DNA of 64,000 nucleotides from Flavobacterium lotistagni. GTDB taxonomy: Bacteria > Bacteroidota > Bacteroidia > Flavobacteriales > Flavobacteriaceae. The notes under the pieces are model-generated. The model did not search any database. It saw only the letters and a program-made list of their open reading frames with translations, and was not told the origin of the DNA. The stretch spans positions 248,001 to 312,000 of the forward strand of contig NZ_JAAJBU010000002.1 of NCBI RefSeq assembly GCF_011392125.1, given 5' to 3'. Positions 50,672 through 59,689 of the stretch are shown here, piece by piece (the stretch's first letter is position 1; each line of letters begins with the position of its first letter). Both the position numbers and the translations under genes were made by a program.

Positions 50672-52219
50672 TTATTTCTTAACGAACTTGAAATTCACTA
50701 CTTGTCCTTTTAGTTCGACTTTTACGAAATAAACGCCGCTGTTAAGTTCAGCCACCGGAATGGTTTGCAAAGCTGCTTGGCTCGACTTAATTTCTTTCAC
50801 CACGGCGCCATTGAGATTATAAATCGCGATACTTGAAATAGCTTCGGTAGATTTATTCTCAATATTCAAGACCGAACTTGCCGGATTCGGGAAAATAGTA
50901 ACTTGGCTTTTGATAAATTGGTCGATTGCTAAAGCTGTGAATTCTAGGTAATCAGGAACATTATTTCCGTTCACATCATCATCAGCCGGATTGTTGTTTT
51001 GATTGGCATCTTCCATGATGGTCAAAATTCCATCACCGTCATCATCATTATCCAAATAGTTCAAAATGCCATCATTATCGGTATCTAGATAAGCTAAAGC
51101 TGCATTAGCACTTCTTTGGAAAACATACTCCACAGCAGTTAAAATTAAATCGCCATCGTCATCGTTATCAATGAAATTTGGAATTCCGTCTGCATCGGTG
51201 TCGTCGTTGGCCAAATTGGTATCGGCATTCAAATCTTCATCGGCAGTGGCTACTGAATCAAGATCGTAATCTGCAGCGCAATCAACCACGCGCAATACAA
51301 CCGTTTTGATTTCGCCATTTACATTGGCATAAATAGTTTCGTTGTTGGCAGTGTTGGTATAATTCAAGCTAACAAAAGCATTGGTCTGCGAAATGGCATC
51401 TTGCTCGTTGCTGTAAAAACTTACCAGCAAAGGATCGGCTGCAGACAAATCATTCTGCACTACTTGAAGATTGAAACTCACCAATCCGTCTGTGTCATCA
51501 TCACATTTTGCGAACAAATAGGTATTGGTAGATATCGGTCTTTGGAATCGCCATCCTTCTTGTGTAGCCGCCCATTGACCTGTGTTTCTTCCCGGAGGCG
51601 TTACAGCTTGCAACCCGGTTTGATCGATGATTCCGGTAACTGAATTTCCTGAATTCCATGTACTGCACAACCCTTTATCGATGATTTGTACATCCATAAT
51701 ATTTAATGTTTCATACAAAACCATTTGAAAACTACTCTTGGTTTGTGTACAAGAAAAATGAGATTGATTGTTGAAAAGAACCACTAATCTTCTGTATGGA
51801 GCCGTGCCAATAATAGAGTAAGTAATCGTTCCTTCTGCATTACTGTTGTTGAGATCATGAAAACAACCTAAAAGTGAATTTTTAGCAGGAAAATTGGCAT
51901 TAGGAATGGCTTGATTAAATGTCCAGGGAGAAAAGCTACCTTGTGTTTGCGGTGTAAAACTGATGTAACCGTTGGTGCTAACGTTGACTGAACTGTACAA
52001 AGTGCCATAAAAGTCAAAATTAAAACCTAATGGAATTGGTGCCGAAAAAGTGTCGTCCATGGTGCCTTGCACTGCTGAAGTAGCGGTGTAAATTTGATAA
52101 GGAATTGGCGTTACGGAATAATCTGATTGCCCTTGCGCATTGTTGGAAAAAAAGGTCAAGCACAGCAATGAAAACGCGCCTTTCAAAACAGCTTGAATGC
52201 TTAAGTAATTATTTTTCAT
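50672..52219 (-). CDS. Secreted protein with Ca-binding TSP3-like repeats and T9SS type A sorting domain
   Basis: The 515-residue protein has a signal peptide (ending NNAQG) and an N-terminal beta domain (about residues 35-225, LGFNFDFYGTLYSSVNVSTN, GYISFTPQTQ) like the PEP-CTERM/T9SS surface domain of that type. Acidic calcium-binding motifs follow: DTDADGIPNFIDNDDDGD, LDTDNDGILNYLDNDDDGDG. The T9SS type A domain is at the end (VTIFPNPASSVLNI, IAIYNLNGAVVKEI, GVYFVKVEL). It is expected at the surface or in the medium, stabilised by calcium. Confidence 0.88.
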   Translation of the reverse strand: MKNNYLSIQAVLKGAFSLLCLTFFSNNAQGQSDYSVTPIPYQIYTATSAVQGTMDDTFSAPIPLGFNFDFYGTLYSSVNVSTNGYISFTPQTQGSFSPWTFNQAIPNANFPAKNSLLGCFHDLNNSNAEGTITYSIIGTAPYRRLVVLFNNQSHFSCTQTKSSFQMVLYETLNIMDVQIIDKGLCSTWNSGNSVTGIIDQTGLQAVTPPGRNTGQWAATQEGWRFQRPISTNTYLFAKCDDDTDGLVSFNLQVVQNDLSAADPLLVSFYSNEQDAISQTNAFVSLNYTNTANNETIYANVNGEIKTVVLRVVDCAADYDLDSVATADEDLNADTNLANDDTDADGIPNFIDNDDDGDLILTAVEYVFQRSANAALAYLDTDNDGILNYLDNDDDGDGILTIMEDANQNNNPADDDVNGNNVPDYLEFTALAIDQFIKSQVTIFPNPASSVLNIENKSTEAISSIAIYNLNGAVVKEIKSSQAALQTIPVAELNSGVYFVKVELKGQVVNFKFVKK

Positions 52220-52235
52220 GTGTTTAAGTTTTTTT

Positions 52236-52243
52236 CAAATGTA
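52236..52243 (-). promoter_or_regulatory. -7 element (TACATTTG) of the TSP3/T9SS gene
   Basis: An exact TAnnTTTG match on the minus strand 16 bp before the start codon. It lies 22 bp from the divergent -7 element at 52266-52273. Confidence 0.55.
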
Positions 52244-52265
52244 GAAAAACAAATCGAATGCAGTT

Positions 52266-52273
52266 TATCTTTG
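52266..52273 (+). promoter_or_regulatory. -7 element (TATCTTTG) of the 79-residue protein gene
   Basis: TATCTTTG ends 10 bp before the ATG at 52284, so the leader would be only a few bases long. Confidence 0.6.
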
Positions 52274-52283
52274 CACTAAAAAA

Positions 52284-52523
52284 ATGGGCCAACACATCAA
52301 ACTTATTTGGGACTTTCGGGGAACGGTCGCCATACAAACCGCAATCCACCATGAAAAACACCTTCGGGAGTACATTCGTATTGAAAAATTACCGCTGGAA
52401 ATTACCGGCCATAAAATCGTTGACGATAGTTATGCTTACGCTTTCATGGTTGTGGAAGAAAAAGACATGATTGCTGTTCGCGACGTTTTAAAACCGCATC
52501 GGGGCGAGATTTATCAAGAATAA
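52284..52523 (+). CDS. Small conserved protein of unknown function (79 residues)
   Basis: The 79-residue protein (MGQHIKLIWDFRG start) has a helix followed by an alternating beta pattern (YIRIEKLPLEITGHKIVDDS, YAYAFMVVEEKDMIAVRDVL), with no signal or membrane segment. It looks like a small alpha-beta cytosolic protein. I believe related sequences occur in Flavobacteriaceae, but no function is known to me. A -7 element sits just upstream, and its stop directly abuts the recQ stop. A second overlapping frame (52258-52470) is a shadow. Confidence 0.7.
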   Translation: MGQHIKLIWDFRGTVAIQTAIHHEKHLREYIRIEKLPLEITGHKIVDDSYAYAFMVVEEKDMIAVRDVLKPHRGEIYQE

Positions 52524-54719
52524 TTAATTCGCTACTTCACTAATAAACTTAATTCGCATCAAACGCAGTTCATCAATATCATAGTCTCCGTCGAATTCAC
52601 GCAACGCATCTTCAATTCGGTCGGTTTCAGATTCCATGAAATACTCGTGAATTTCTTCCTGTTGTTCGTCGTCGAGCATTTCATCAATCCAGTATTTGAT
52701 GTTGAGCTTGGTGCCGGAATAAACAATTTGTTCCATTTCCTTAATCAGTGCATCCATGTTCAAACCTTTGGCTGAGGCGATATCGGTTAAAGCTAATTTT
52801 CTATCAATATTCTGGATAATGTAAAGTTTATTGGCTGAATTAGCTCCGGTAGATTTCACGACCAAATCGTCCGGACGAACAACATCATTTTCCTGAACGT
52901 AACGATTGATGAGTTCTGCGAATTCTTTACCGTATTTCTTGGCTTTACCTTCACCCACACCGTGAATATTGGTGAGTTCTTCGATACTGATTGGGTATTT
53001 GAGCGCCATGTCTTCAAGCGACGGATCTTGGAAAACTACAAAAGGTGGCACTCCTAATTTCTTGGCAACTTTCTTTCTTAAGTCGCGGAGCATTGCCATA
53101 AGCATTTCATCGGCGGTTCCTGAAGATTTACCTGCCGTGATAATCGCATCGTCTTCAGATTCTGAGTATTCATGGTCTTCAGACATCATAAACGAGGTCG
53201 GATTATCAATGAAATCCATTCCTTTTTCGGTTACTTTTAAAACGCCATAGGTTTCGATATCTTTCATCAATAAACCTTCGACAAGCACCTGACGAATTAA
53301 GGCCATCCAATGACGTTCTTCAAAATCTTTTCCAGAACCAAAGAATTGCTGGGTATCGGTTTTGTGGGCATTGATTACTGCATTCACCCGACCAATAAGT
53401 GTATAAATCACTTCTTTGGATTTATATAAATGCTTGGTGTCGCGAACTACTTTGAGCAACTTGAGCACTTGGTCTTTGGCCTCGACTTTGGTTTTCGGGT
53501 TGCGCACGTTGTCGTCCATATCCGCGCCATCGCCATTCTCGCTATCGAATTCTTCGCCGAAATAATGCAGTAGAAATTTTCTTCTGGAAATCGATGTTTC
53601 GGCATAGGCTACGACTTCTTGCAATAATGCAAAACCGATTTCTTGTTCCGCCACTGGCTTGCCTGCCATAAATTTTTCTAGCTTTTCAACATCTTTATAA
53701 GAATAATAAGCCAAACAATAACCTTCGCCTCCATCTCGCCCGGCGCGGCCTGTTTCCTGATAATAACTCTCGAGTGATTTTGGAATATCATGATGGATAA
53801 CAAAGCGCACATCCGGCTTGTCGATTCCCATTCCGAATGCGATGGTAGCGACCACTACATCAACGTCTTCCATCAAGAACATGTCTTGGTGCTTGGCTCG
53901 AGTTTTCGCGTCAAGGCCAGCGTGGTATGGAACAGCACTGATTCCATTGACTTGCAATACTTCTGCAATAGCTTCAACTTTTTTGCGACTCAGGCAATAA
54001 ATGATACCCGATTTGCCCTTATTTTGTTTAATGAACCGAATGATATCGGCTTCTATATTCTTGGTTTTGGTTCTTACTTCATAAAAAAGATTCGGGCGGT
54101 TGAATGAGGCCTTGAAAGTTTTTGCATCAGACATATCCAGATTCTTGAGAATGTCTTCTTGCACTTTTGGCGTGGCCGTGGCCGTAAGCCCAATAACCGG
54201 TACATTGCCTAGTTGCTTGATGATGTGCCTTAAATTGCGGTATTCTGGACGAAAGTCGTGTCCCCATTCAGAAATGCAATGCGCTTCGTCAATGGCAACA
54301 AATGAAATCGGAACCGATTGTAAAAAGCTGACATACTCTTCTTTAGTGAGCGATTCCGGCGCTACGTATAATAATTTTGTAATGCCGCTAGTGATATCTT
54401 TTTTGACCTGATTGATTTCGGTCTTGGTCAATGAGGAATTCAAAACGTGTGCGATGCCATTTTCTGAGGAAACACTGCGGATAGCATCGACTTGATTTTT
54501 CATGAGTGCAATCAGTGGCGAAACCACGATGGCAGTACCTTCCTGAATAAGCGAAGGCAATTGATAGCATAGTGATTTTCCGCCGCCGGTAGGCATAATC
54601 ACGAAAGTGTTCTGCTTGGCTAATATACTTTTGATGACTTGTTCTTGTAGACCTTTGAATTGGTTGAAACCAAAATACTTCTTGAGTTCTTTGTGGATGT
54701 CAATTTCGTTGGAATTCAT
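52524..54719 (-). CDS. recQ: ATP-dependent DNA helicase RecQ
   Basis: RecQ unwinds DNA 3'-5' in recombination and repair. The 731-residue protein has helicase motifs I (MPTGGGKSLCYQLPSL), II (IDEAHCISEWGHDFRPEYR), III (LTATATPKV), IV-VI (GIIYCLSRKK, YHAGLD, VVATIAFGMGIDKPDVR, QETGRAGRDG). A zinc/winged-helix RQC region and an HRDC domain (VFQDPSLEDMALKYPISIEE, LTNIHGVGEGKAKKYG) follow, and then an extra C-terminal extension of about 100 acidic residues. It diverges from kdsD. Confidence 0.95.
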   Translation of the reverse strand: MNSNEIDIHKELKKYFGFNQFKGLQEQVIKSILAKQNTFVIMPTGGGKSLCYQLPSLIQEGTAIVVSPLIALMKNQVDAIRSVSSENGIAHVLNSSLTKTEINQVKKDITSGITKLLYVAPESLTKEEYVSFLQSVPISFVAIDEAHCISEWGHDFRPEYRNLRHIIKQLGNVPVIGLTATATPKVQEDILKNLDMSDAKTFKASFNRPNLFYEVRTKTKNIEADIIRFIKQNKGKSGIIYCLSRKKVEAIAEVLQVNGISAVPYHAGLDAKTRAKHQDMFLMEDVDVVVATIAFGMGIDKPDVRFVIHHDIPKSLESYYQETGRAGRDGGEGYCLAYYSYKDVEKLEKFMAGKPVAEQEIGFALLQEVVAYAETSISRRKFLLHYFGEEFDSENGDGADMDDNVRNPKTKVEAKDQVLKLLKVVRDTKHLYKSKEVIYTLIGRVNAVINAHKTDTQQFFGSGKDFEERHWMALIRQVLVEGLLMKDIETYGVLKVTEKGMDFIDNPTSFMMSEDHEYSESEDDAIITAGKSSGTADEMLMAMLRDLRKKVAKKLGVPPFVVFQDPSLEDMALKYPISIEELTNIHGVGEGKAKKYGKEFAELINRYVQENDVVRPDDLVVKSTGANSANKLYIIQNIDRKLALTDIASAKGLNMDALIKEMEQIVYSGTKLNIKYWIDEMLDDEQQEEIHEYFMESETDRIEDALREFDGDYDIDELRLMRIKFISEVAN

Positions 54720-54743
54720 TCTGTGCTAAATGGTATTTTTATA

Positions 54744-54751
54744 TAAATTTG
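54744..54751 (+). promoter_or_regulatory. -7 element (TAAATTTG) of the kdsD-tatC-CMD cluster
   Basis: An exact TAnnTTTG match 25 bp from the recQ start and 54 bp before the proposed kdsD start. The lptB gene lies about 100 bp beyond the cluster and may or may not be read from here. Confidence 0.5.
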
Positions 54752-54805
54752 CAACACCTAAAGATACTACTTTCTTTTACACACACAAATTTTATAAATA
54801 CAGTT

Positions 54806-55771
54806 TTGATTAATTCAGAAAATATCTTAGCAGCGGCAAGAAAGGCCATTCTCTCGGAAAGCGAATCGATAAAAAAGCTAGCCGATTTTCTTGATAGACA
54901 ATTTGCCGAAGCAGTAGAAACCATTTTCAAATCAAACGGAAGACTTGTGGTTACGGGAATTGGCAAAAGCGCCATCATTGCACAGAAAATTGTTGCAACA
55001 ATGAATTCTACCGGAACGCCGTCACTTTTCCTTCATGCCTCAGAAGCCATTCACGGCGATTTGGGTATGATCCAACCCGACGATGTAGTCATTTGTATTT
55101 CCAAAAGTGGCAACAGCCCTGAAATTAAAGTTTTGGTTCCTTACCTGAAAAGTTATGGTCAGACATTGATAGCCATCACCGGCAACATGACCTCTTTTTT
55201 AGCCAAATCTTCTGATTTAGTACTCAATACTACCGTTGACGCTGAAGCTTGCCCGAACAACCTCGCTCCTACCAATTCTACTACTGCGCAACTCGTAATA
55301 GGCGATGCGCTTGCAGTTTGCCTGATGGAACTTCGCGATTTCAAAGCTGAGGATTTCGCAAAATATCATCCCGGAGGAGCACTTGGAAAAAAACTGCTCT
55401 TGCGCGTCAAAGACATGCTCGACCGAACGCACAAACCCATTGTTTCGCCAGATACAGCCATTAAAAAAGCTATTTTTGAAATCTCTGAAAAACGTCTCGG
55501 AGTAACTGCGGTAATCGATAACAATCAAATCGTAGGCATTATTACCGATGGCGATATCCGAAGAATGCTGGCCGAAAGAGATTCACTCACCGGTGTTATT
55601 GCTAGTGATATCATGACTAAAAATCCAAAGATGATCACTTCAGATGCTTTGGTTTCCGATGCGCTAAATTTGCTTGAAGACAATTCCATAACACAAGTTG
55701 TTGTTGCCGACAACGGCCAATACCAAGGAATTTTACATTTGCATGATATTTTAAAAGAAGGTATTGTGTAA
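54806..55771 (+). CDS. kdsD: Arabinose-5-phosphate isomerase (KdsD/KpsF family)
   Basis: This enzyme makes arabinose 5-phosphate from ribulose 5-phosphate for Kdo, and hence LPS. The protein has an N-terminal SIS domain (GKSAIIAQKIVATMNSTGTP, FLHASEAIHGDLGM, ISKSGNSPEIKVL) and two C-terminal CBS domains (VIDNNQIVGIITDGDIRRML, VSDALNLLEDNSITQVVVAD). The frame is open from 54749, but family members start near the SEN-ILAAARKAI region, so I propose the TTG at 54806 (321 residues). It overlaps tatC by one nucleotide (TAATG). Confidence 0.92.
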   Translation: MINSENILAAARKAILSESESIKKLADFLDRQFAEAVETIFKSNGRLVVTGIGKSAIIAQKIVATMNSTGTPSLFLHASEAIHGDLGMIQPDDVVICISKSGNSPEIKVLVPYLKSYGQTLIAITGNMTSFLAKSSDLVLNTTVDAEACPNNLAPTNSTTAQLVIGDALAVCLMELRDFKAEDFAKYHPGGALGKKLLLRVKDMLDRTHKPIVSPDTAIKKAIFEISEKRLGVTAVIDNNQIVGIITDGDIRRMLAERDSLTGVIASDIMTKNPKMITSDALVSDALNLLEDNSITQVVVADNGQYQGILHLHDILKEGIV

Positions 55772-56586
55772 TGGCAAAAAAAGACCTCAAAGAAATGTCA
55801 TTTCTAGACCATCTCGAAGAATTGCGATGGTTGCTCGTGCGAAGTACCATTGCCATTATTGTTATGGCGTTCTTGACCTATTTTGTCAGTGATTATCTTT
55901 TTGATGTAATTATTTTCGGCCCGACCAGAGCCAGTTTTTTTACCTACCAATATTTGTGTGAACTCTCTCATAGTTTGGGTTTTGCGGAAAGTATTTGTAT
56001 CACTGAGTTGCCCTTCATCATCCAAAATACCGAAATGGAAGGCCAAGTGAATATGTTTGTCTGGATGTGTTTGCTTTCAGGTTTCGTGCTAAGTTTCCCA
56101 TTTATTTTATGGCAAGTCTGGAATTTCATTAGTCCGGCTTTGTATGAAAAGGAACGCAAAGGCGCGCGGGTATTCATCTTTTTTTCATCGCTATTGTTTT
56201 TTATCGGGGTGTTATTTGGCTATTTTGTCGTGATTCCGATGTCGGTCAATTTTGTGGCGACTTTCTCGGTGAGTAGCGTGGTGAAAAACCAATTCACCCT
56301 TGATTCTTATATCGGCATGTTCAAAACCAGTATTTTGGCTGGCGGATTATTTTTTGAATTGCCTATCATCATTTATTTCCTGACCAAACTCGGTATAGTA
56401 ACGCCGCAATTCTTGAGAAAATATTGGAAATACGCGGTGGTTTTGATTTTGATTATTGCTGCAATAGTGACGCCGCCCGATGTGGTAAGCCAACTGATTG
56501 TGGCGATTCCGATGTTATTAATCTATGAAGTCAGCATTTTCCTATCGGTGCTGGTACATAAAAAACGACTCCAAGAAAATGGCTGA
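55771..56586 (+). CDS. tatC: Sec-independent protein translocase TatC
   Basis: TatC is the signal-peptide receptor of the Tat pathway, which exports folded proteins. The 271-residue protein begins KEMSFLDHLEELRWLLVRS, the conserved N-terminal cytoplasmic motif with Glu, and has six predicted membrane helices. The FLFGYFVVIP-like segment (FGYFVVIPMSVNF) and the conserved Pro-rich DVVSQLIVAIPML are present. tatA is not adjacent. It is coupled to kdsD (1-nt overlap) and overlaps the next gene by 8 bp. Confidence 0.95.
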   Translation: MAKKDLKEMSFLDHLEELRWLLVRSTIAIIVMAFLTYFVSDYLFDVIIFGPTRASFFTYQYLCELSHSLGFAESICITELPFIIQNTEMEGQVNMFVWMCLLSGFVLSFPFILWQVWNFISPALYEKERKGARVFIFFSSLLFFIGVLFGYFVVIPMSVNFVATFSVSSVVKNQFTLDSYIGMFKTSILAGGLFFELPIIIYFLTKLGIVTPQFLRKYWKYAVVLILIIAAIVTPPDVVSQLIVAIPMLLIYEVSIFLSVLVHKKRLQENG

Positions 56587-56923
56587 TTTAGTACAAGAAT
56601 TCAATGATTACAGGGCGAAGATGAACGAAAAACTCCTCGCCGATGACAACAAAGTCATCAAACGCATATTCAACCTCGACACGAACGCTTATGCTGCTGG
56701 CGCGCTTGATGTGAAGACAAAAGAGCTTCTAGGTCTGGTCGCCTCGACGGTTTTGCGCTGTGACGATTGCATCAAATACCACTTGGAAACGGCCTACAAA
56801 GAAGGTGTAACCAAAACTGAAATGATGGAAGCCATGAGCATTGCCACGCTAGTCGGCGGAACGATTGTTATTCCTCATCTTAGAAGAGCATACGAATTCT
56901 GGGAAGAAGTCGAAAAACAATAA
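56579..56923 (+). CDS. Carboxymuconolactone decarboxylase/AhpD-like protein
   Basis: The 114-residue protein has the AhpD-type redox motif CDDCIKYH (CxxC followed by His) in a helical fold (KELLGLVASTVLRCDDCIKY, KTEMMEAMSIATLVGGTIVI). Proteins of this type are thiol-based reductases or peroxidase-like enzymes. The specific substrate is unknown. I chose ATG 56579 (MADLVQEFND) because the upstream extension lies within tatC. It overlaps tatC by 8 bp, so co-translation is likely. Confidence 0.88.
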   Translation: MADLVQEFNDYRAKMNEKLLADDNKVIKRIFNLDTNAYAAGALDVKTKELLGLVASTVLRCDDCIKYHLETAYKEGVTKTEMMEAMSIATLVGGTIVIPHLRRAYEFWEEVEKQ

Positions 56924-57027
56924 CAATTAAATATTGGTTAAACGCAAAGTTGATTGTAGTGAATATTGTTTAATTTGCACCTCACAAACTAAGGCACTCA
57001 GGAACTCCAAAACTCAGGCACTCCAAA

Positions 57028-57768
57028 ATGATATTAAGAGCAGATAATTTAGTCAAGACATACAAAGGCCGTAGCGTGGTTAAAGGGATTTCCGTGGAAG
57101 TGAACCAAGGCGAGATTGTCGGTTTACTTGGCCCTAATGGTGCCGGAAAAACCACTTCATTTTATATGATTGTTGGACTTGTGAAACCCAACGCAGGTAA
57201 TATTCACTTGGATGATATCGACATCACGCATTTCCCGATGTACAAGCGTGCGCAATATGGCATTGGCTATCTGGCGCAGGAAGCATCGGTTTTCCGAAAA
57301 CTCAGCATCGAAGACAATATACTAAGTGTGTTGCAACTCACTCAACTTTCCAAAGCCGAACAAGAAGCCAAAATGGAATCGCTTATTGACGAATTCGGAT
57401 TGCAGCACATTCGCACCAATCGCGGCGATTTGCTCTCCGGAGGTGAACGCCGTCGTACTGAAATTGCGCGCTGTTTGGCTACTGACCCAAAATTTATTCT
57501 GCTTGACGAACCTTTTGCAGGCGTTGATCCGGTGGCTGTTGAAGACATTCAGCGCATCGTGGCCCAACTTAAAGACAAAAACATCGGTATCCTGATTACC
57601 GACCACAACGTTCAGGAAACCCTCGCTATTACTGATAAAACTTACCTCATGTTTGAAGGCGGAATCTTAAAAGCAGGAATTCCTGAAGAACTGGTTGAAG
57701 ACGAAATGGTGCGCCGCGTTTACCTCGGGCAAAACTTCGAATTACGCAAAAAGAAACTGACTTTTTAA
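57028..57768 (+). CDS. lptB: LPS export ABC transporter ATP-binding protein
   Basis: LptB powers LptBFG extraction of LPS from the inner membrane. The 246-residue ATPase has Walker A GPNGAGKTTSFYMI, signature LSGGERRRTEIARCLA, Walker B FILLDEPFAGVDP and switch His LITDHNVQE. The RVYLGQNFELRKKK C-terminus is typical of LptB. It is just downstream of kdsD and tatC, consistent with an LPS-biogenesis neighbourhood. lptF and lptG are not in the window. Confidence 0.95.
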   Translation: MILRADNLVKTYKGRSVVKGISVEVNQGEIVGLLGPNGAGKTTSFYMIVGLVKPNAGNIHLDDIDITHFPMYKRAQYGIGYLAQEASVFRKLSIEDNILSVLQLTQLSKAEQEAKMESLIDEFGLQHIRTNRGDLLSGGERRRTEIARCLATDPKFILLDEPFAGVDPVAVEDIQRIVAQLKDKNIGILITDHNVQETLAITDKTYLMFEGGILKAGIPEELVEDEMVRRVYLGQNFELRKKKLTF

Positions 57769-57777
57769 TTTTTTGCT

Positions 57778-58005
57778 ATGGGAAATCCAAATCAAGAAAC
57801 GCTTGAAAAATGGCATCAGGATCCCAATAACTGGAAATGGTCGATGTTTTACTATAATCCTAAAGACCGGCGGGTATTGGTTCCAAAACGCAATAAATGG
57901 ATGGGCTGGACGACCAATTTTGCTTACCTGCCTTCAGTGTTGCTGTTGGTGATTGTATTGGCATCTGCTATTTTAGCGATTTACTTCGGCGTATCAAGCC
58001 TCTAA
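57778..58005 (+). CDS. DUF5808-like small membrane protein
   Basis: The 75-residue protein has the pattern HQDPNNWKWSMFYYNPKDRR, then VLVPKR, GWTTNFAY, as in DUF5808 proteins. One C-terminal membrane helix follows (about residues 50-72). It lies 9 bp after lptB and may be co-transcribed. Function unknown. Its stop directly abuts that of the GH25 gene. Confidence 0.78.
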   Translation: MGNPNQETLEKWHQDPNNWKWSMFYYNPKDRRVLVPKRNKWMGWTTNFAYLPSVLLLVIVLASAILAIYFGVSSL

Positions 58006-58839
58006 TCAGTTTCTGCTAGCGGCTAAATGTTGTAGCATTTCAGGCGTTCCATTGAATAGATTCACATCGACATTGCCATCAATGCCCGAAACTGTTCCCT
58101 TTTCAGTGAATTGCCATAATAACCAATCGTCCTGCATTTCTTCAACAAAGAAATTATAATTGGCTATCCAAAATGGATACTCACCAAATTCCTCTTTTAG
58201 AAAAGCTTCATAGAATTTCTCGTTGGTATAAATGATGGGTTTGGTTTTATAATGTAAAGTCACTTTCTGCAGCCACCGTTTGAGCCCGACTTTTAATCGA
58301 TCCATGGATTGTTCTCTGGGAACTACTTCAATATCAAGCACTGGCGGCAGATCGCCGGGTTTGAGCTTTACATTTCGAATGAAAAGCTCTGCTTGCTTCA
58401 GCGAATTTTCGTTCGGCCGATAATAGTGATAAGCGCCTCGAATTAAGTTTTCATTGGCTGCTTTCCAATTGGTTTCGAACTGATGATCTACTTTGTCTTT
58501 GCCAACTGTAGCGCGAATAAAAGTAAAATGAATCGGAAAATTATTCTCTACAAAACGCACTTGTTTCCAATCGATTTCGCCTTGGTATTCTGACACATCG
58601 ATTCCGACAGCTTTATCTTGGTAAACACTTAACACATTGAAATTTCTAACGCCGGAAAGCTGTTTGGTTTCTTTATTTTTAAGGACTTTATCGGTTTTGA
58701 AACTGAAATAATAAGCCAATCCATTTCGATAATGATAGCCTATAGCCAGAAGCAAAGCCACGCATAAAGTAGCAACAAAGAATTGGGTCAGCGGATTCGA
58801 AACCGTCTTTTTTTTCCTAGACCGGCGGCGCGATTTCAT
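58006..58839 (-). CDS. GH25-family muramidase (lysozyme) with membrane anchor
   Basis: The 277-residue protein has a basic N-terminus and one membrane segment (about residues 20-40, FFVATLCVALLLAIGY). A GH25 catalytic domain follows: GIDVSEYQGEIDW, FTFIRATVGKDKVD, GAYHYYRP and PPVLDIEVV with the acidic pair. The C-terminus ends in GIDGNVDVNLFNG, again typical. It would cleave peptidoglycan at the periplasmic face. It abuts pssA (no gap), so co-transcription with phospholipid synthesis is likely. Confidence 0.9.
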   Translation of the reverse strand: MKSRRRSRKKKTVSNPLTQFFVATLCVALLLAIGYHYRNGLAYYFSFKTDKVLKNKETKQLSGVRNFNVLSVYQDKAVGIDVSEYQGEIDWKQVRFVENNFPIHFTFIRATVGKDKVDHQFETNWKAANENLIRGAYHYYRPNENSLKQAELFIRNVKLKPGDLPPVLDIEVVPREQSMDRLKVGLKRWLQKVTLHYKTKPIIYTNEKFYEAFLKEEFGEYPFWIANYNFFVEEMQDDWLLWQFTEKGTVSGIDGNVDVNLFNGTPEMLQHLAASRN

Positions 58840-59523
58840 TTAGGATTTAGATTTCAAAACGGTATTGTTAATGACTGAAAGAAGCACATACATCACAATA
58901 ATCAGTGAAATTCCAAGAAACCGAAAAACCACCAAAAGCAATAAAGACAAAGTTAAAAACACAATCTGCAGCAGGTTATCTTTGAAGTTGAATTTCTTGA
59001 TTTTGAGAGAAAATAGCGGAATTTCAGCATTCATAACAAAAGCACTCAGCAAGGATAAAACAACCAAAAAAGGAATACTCTGCAACAATTCAAACTCAGG
59101 AACCAAAGGCAAACTCAGGAAAAAAAGCGCATTGGCCGGTGTAGGTAAACCGATGAAAGAGTCGCTCTGACGGGTATCGATATTAAAATTGGCCAACCGA
59201 TAGCAAGCACCCAAAGTAATGGCAAAACCCACAAAAGGCAAATACGGATTATCGGTCAATCTGTCGAGCATCAAATACATCACATAACCTGGAACCACAC
59301 CGCTGGTGACCATATCAGCTAACGAATCTAACTGCAAACCTAAGGGGCTCGATACTTTGAACAAACGTGCAAAAAAACCGTCGAAAAAATCGAGAAAAAT
59401 CCCCAAACAAACAAACGCAAAACCGCTCATGAAATCGGCTTTTGAAACAAAAACCAGCGCAATGCAACCGCATAAAAGGTTCAACAAAGTAATCGTATTG
59501 GGCACGTGCTTCTGAATCTGCAT
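58840..59523 (-). CDS. pssA: CDP-diacylglycerol-serine O-phosphatidyltransferase
   Basis: PssA makes phosphatidylserine, the precursor of phosphatidylethanolamine. The 227-residue integral membrane protein has about seven hydrophobic segments and the CDP-alcohol phosphotransferase motif: DG-x2-AR-x8-G-x3-D-x3-D in FDGFFARLFKVSSPLGLQLD, then SLAD. Its start is preceded by TAAATTTG (59543-59550, minus). It lies directly upstream of the GH25 gene. Confidence 0.93.
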   Translation of the reverse strand: MQIQKHVPNTITLLNLLCGCIALVFVSKADFMSGFAFVCLGIFLDFFDGFFARLFKVSSPLGLQLDSLADMVTSGVVPGYVMYLMLDRLTDNPYLPFVGFAITLGACYRLANFNIDTRQSDSFIGLPTPANALFFLSLPLVPEFELLQSIPFLVVLSLLSAFVMNAEIPLFSLKIKKFNFKDNLLQIVFLTLSLLLLVVFRFLGISLIIVMYVLLSVINNTVLKSKS

Positions 59524-59542
59524 TTTAAGTTATTTTGAATCG

Positions 59543-59550
59543 CAAATTTA
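59543..59550 (-). promoter_or_regulatory. -7 element (TAAATTTG) of pssA-GH25
   Basis: An exact TAnnTTTG match 19 bp before the pssA start codon. The TTG spacing is poor. Confidence 0.5.
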
Positions 59551-59645
59551 GTACAATAACTTCAAGAGAAGTGCGTTTTTTAGCAGAGATTTCTCATGGG
59601 CTTTCCTATTTTTAAAAACGCTCGGGTCAGCTCAATAAAATTCTA

Positions 59646-59653
59646 TATTTTTG
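59646..59653 (+). promoter_or_regulatory. -7 element (TATTTTTG) upstream of the PorV/PorQ-family gene
   Basis: An exact TAnnTTTG match. It overlaps the upstream TTG at 59651, which argues that translation starts further downstream. Confidence 0.45.
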
Positions 59654-59689
59654 ACAACGAACAAACCTCGGTTTGAAAACAAAATTGCT

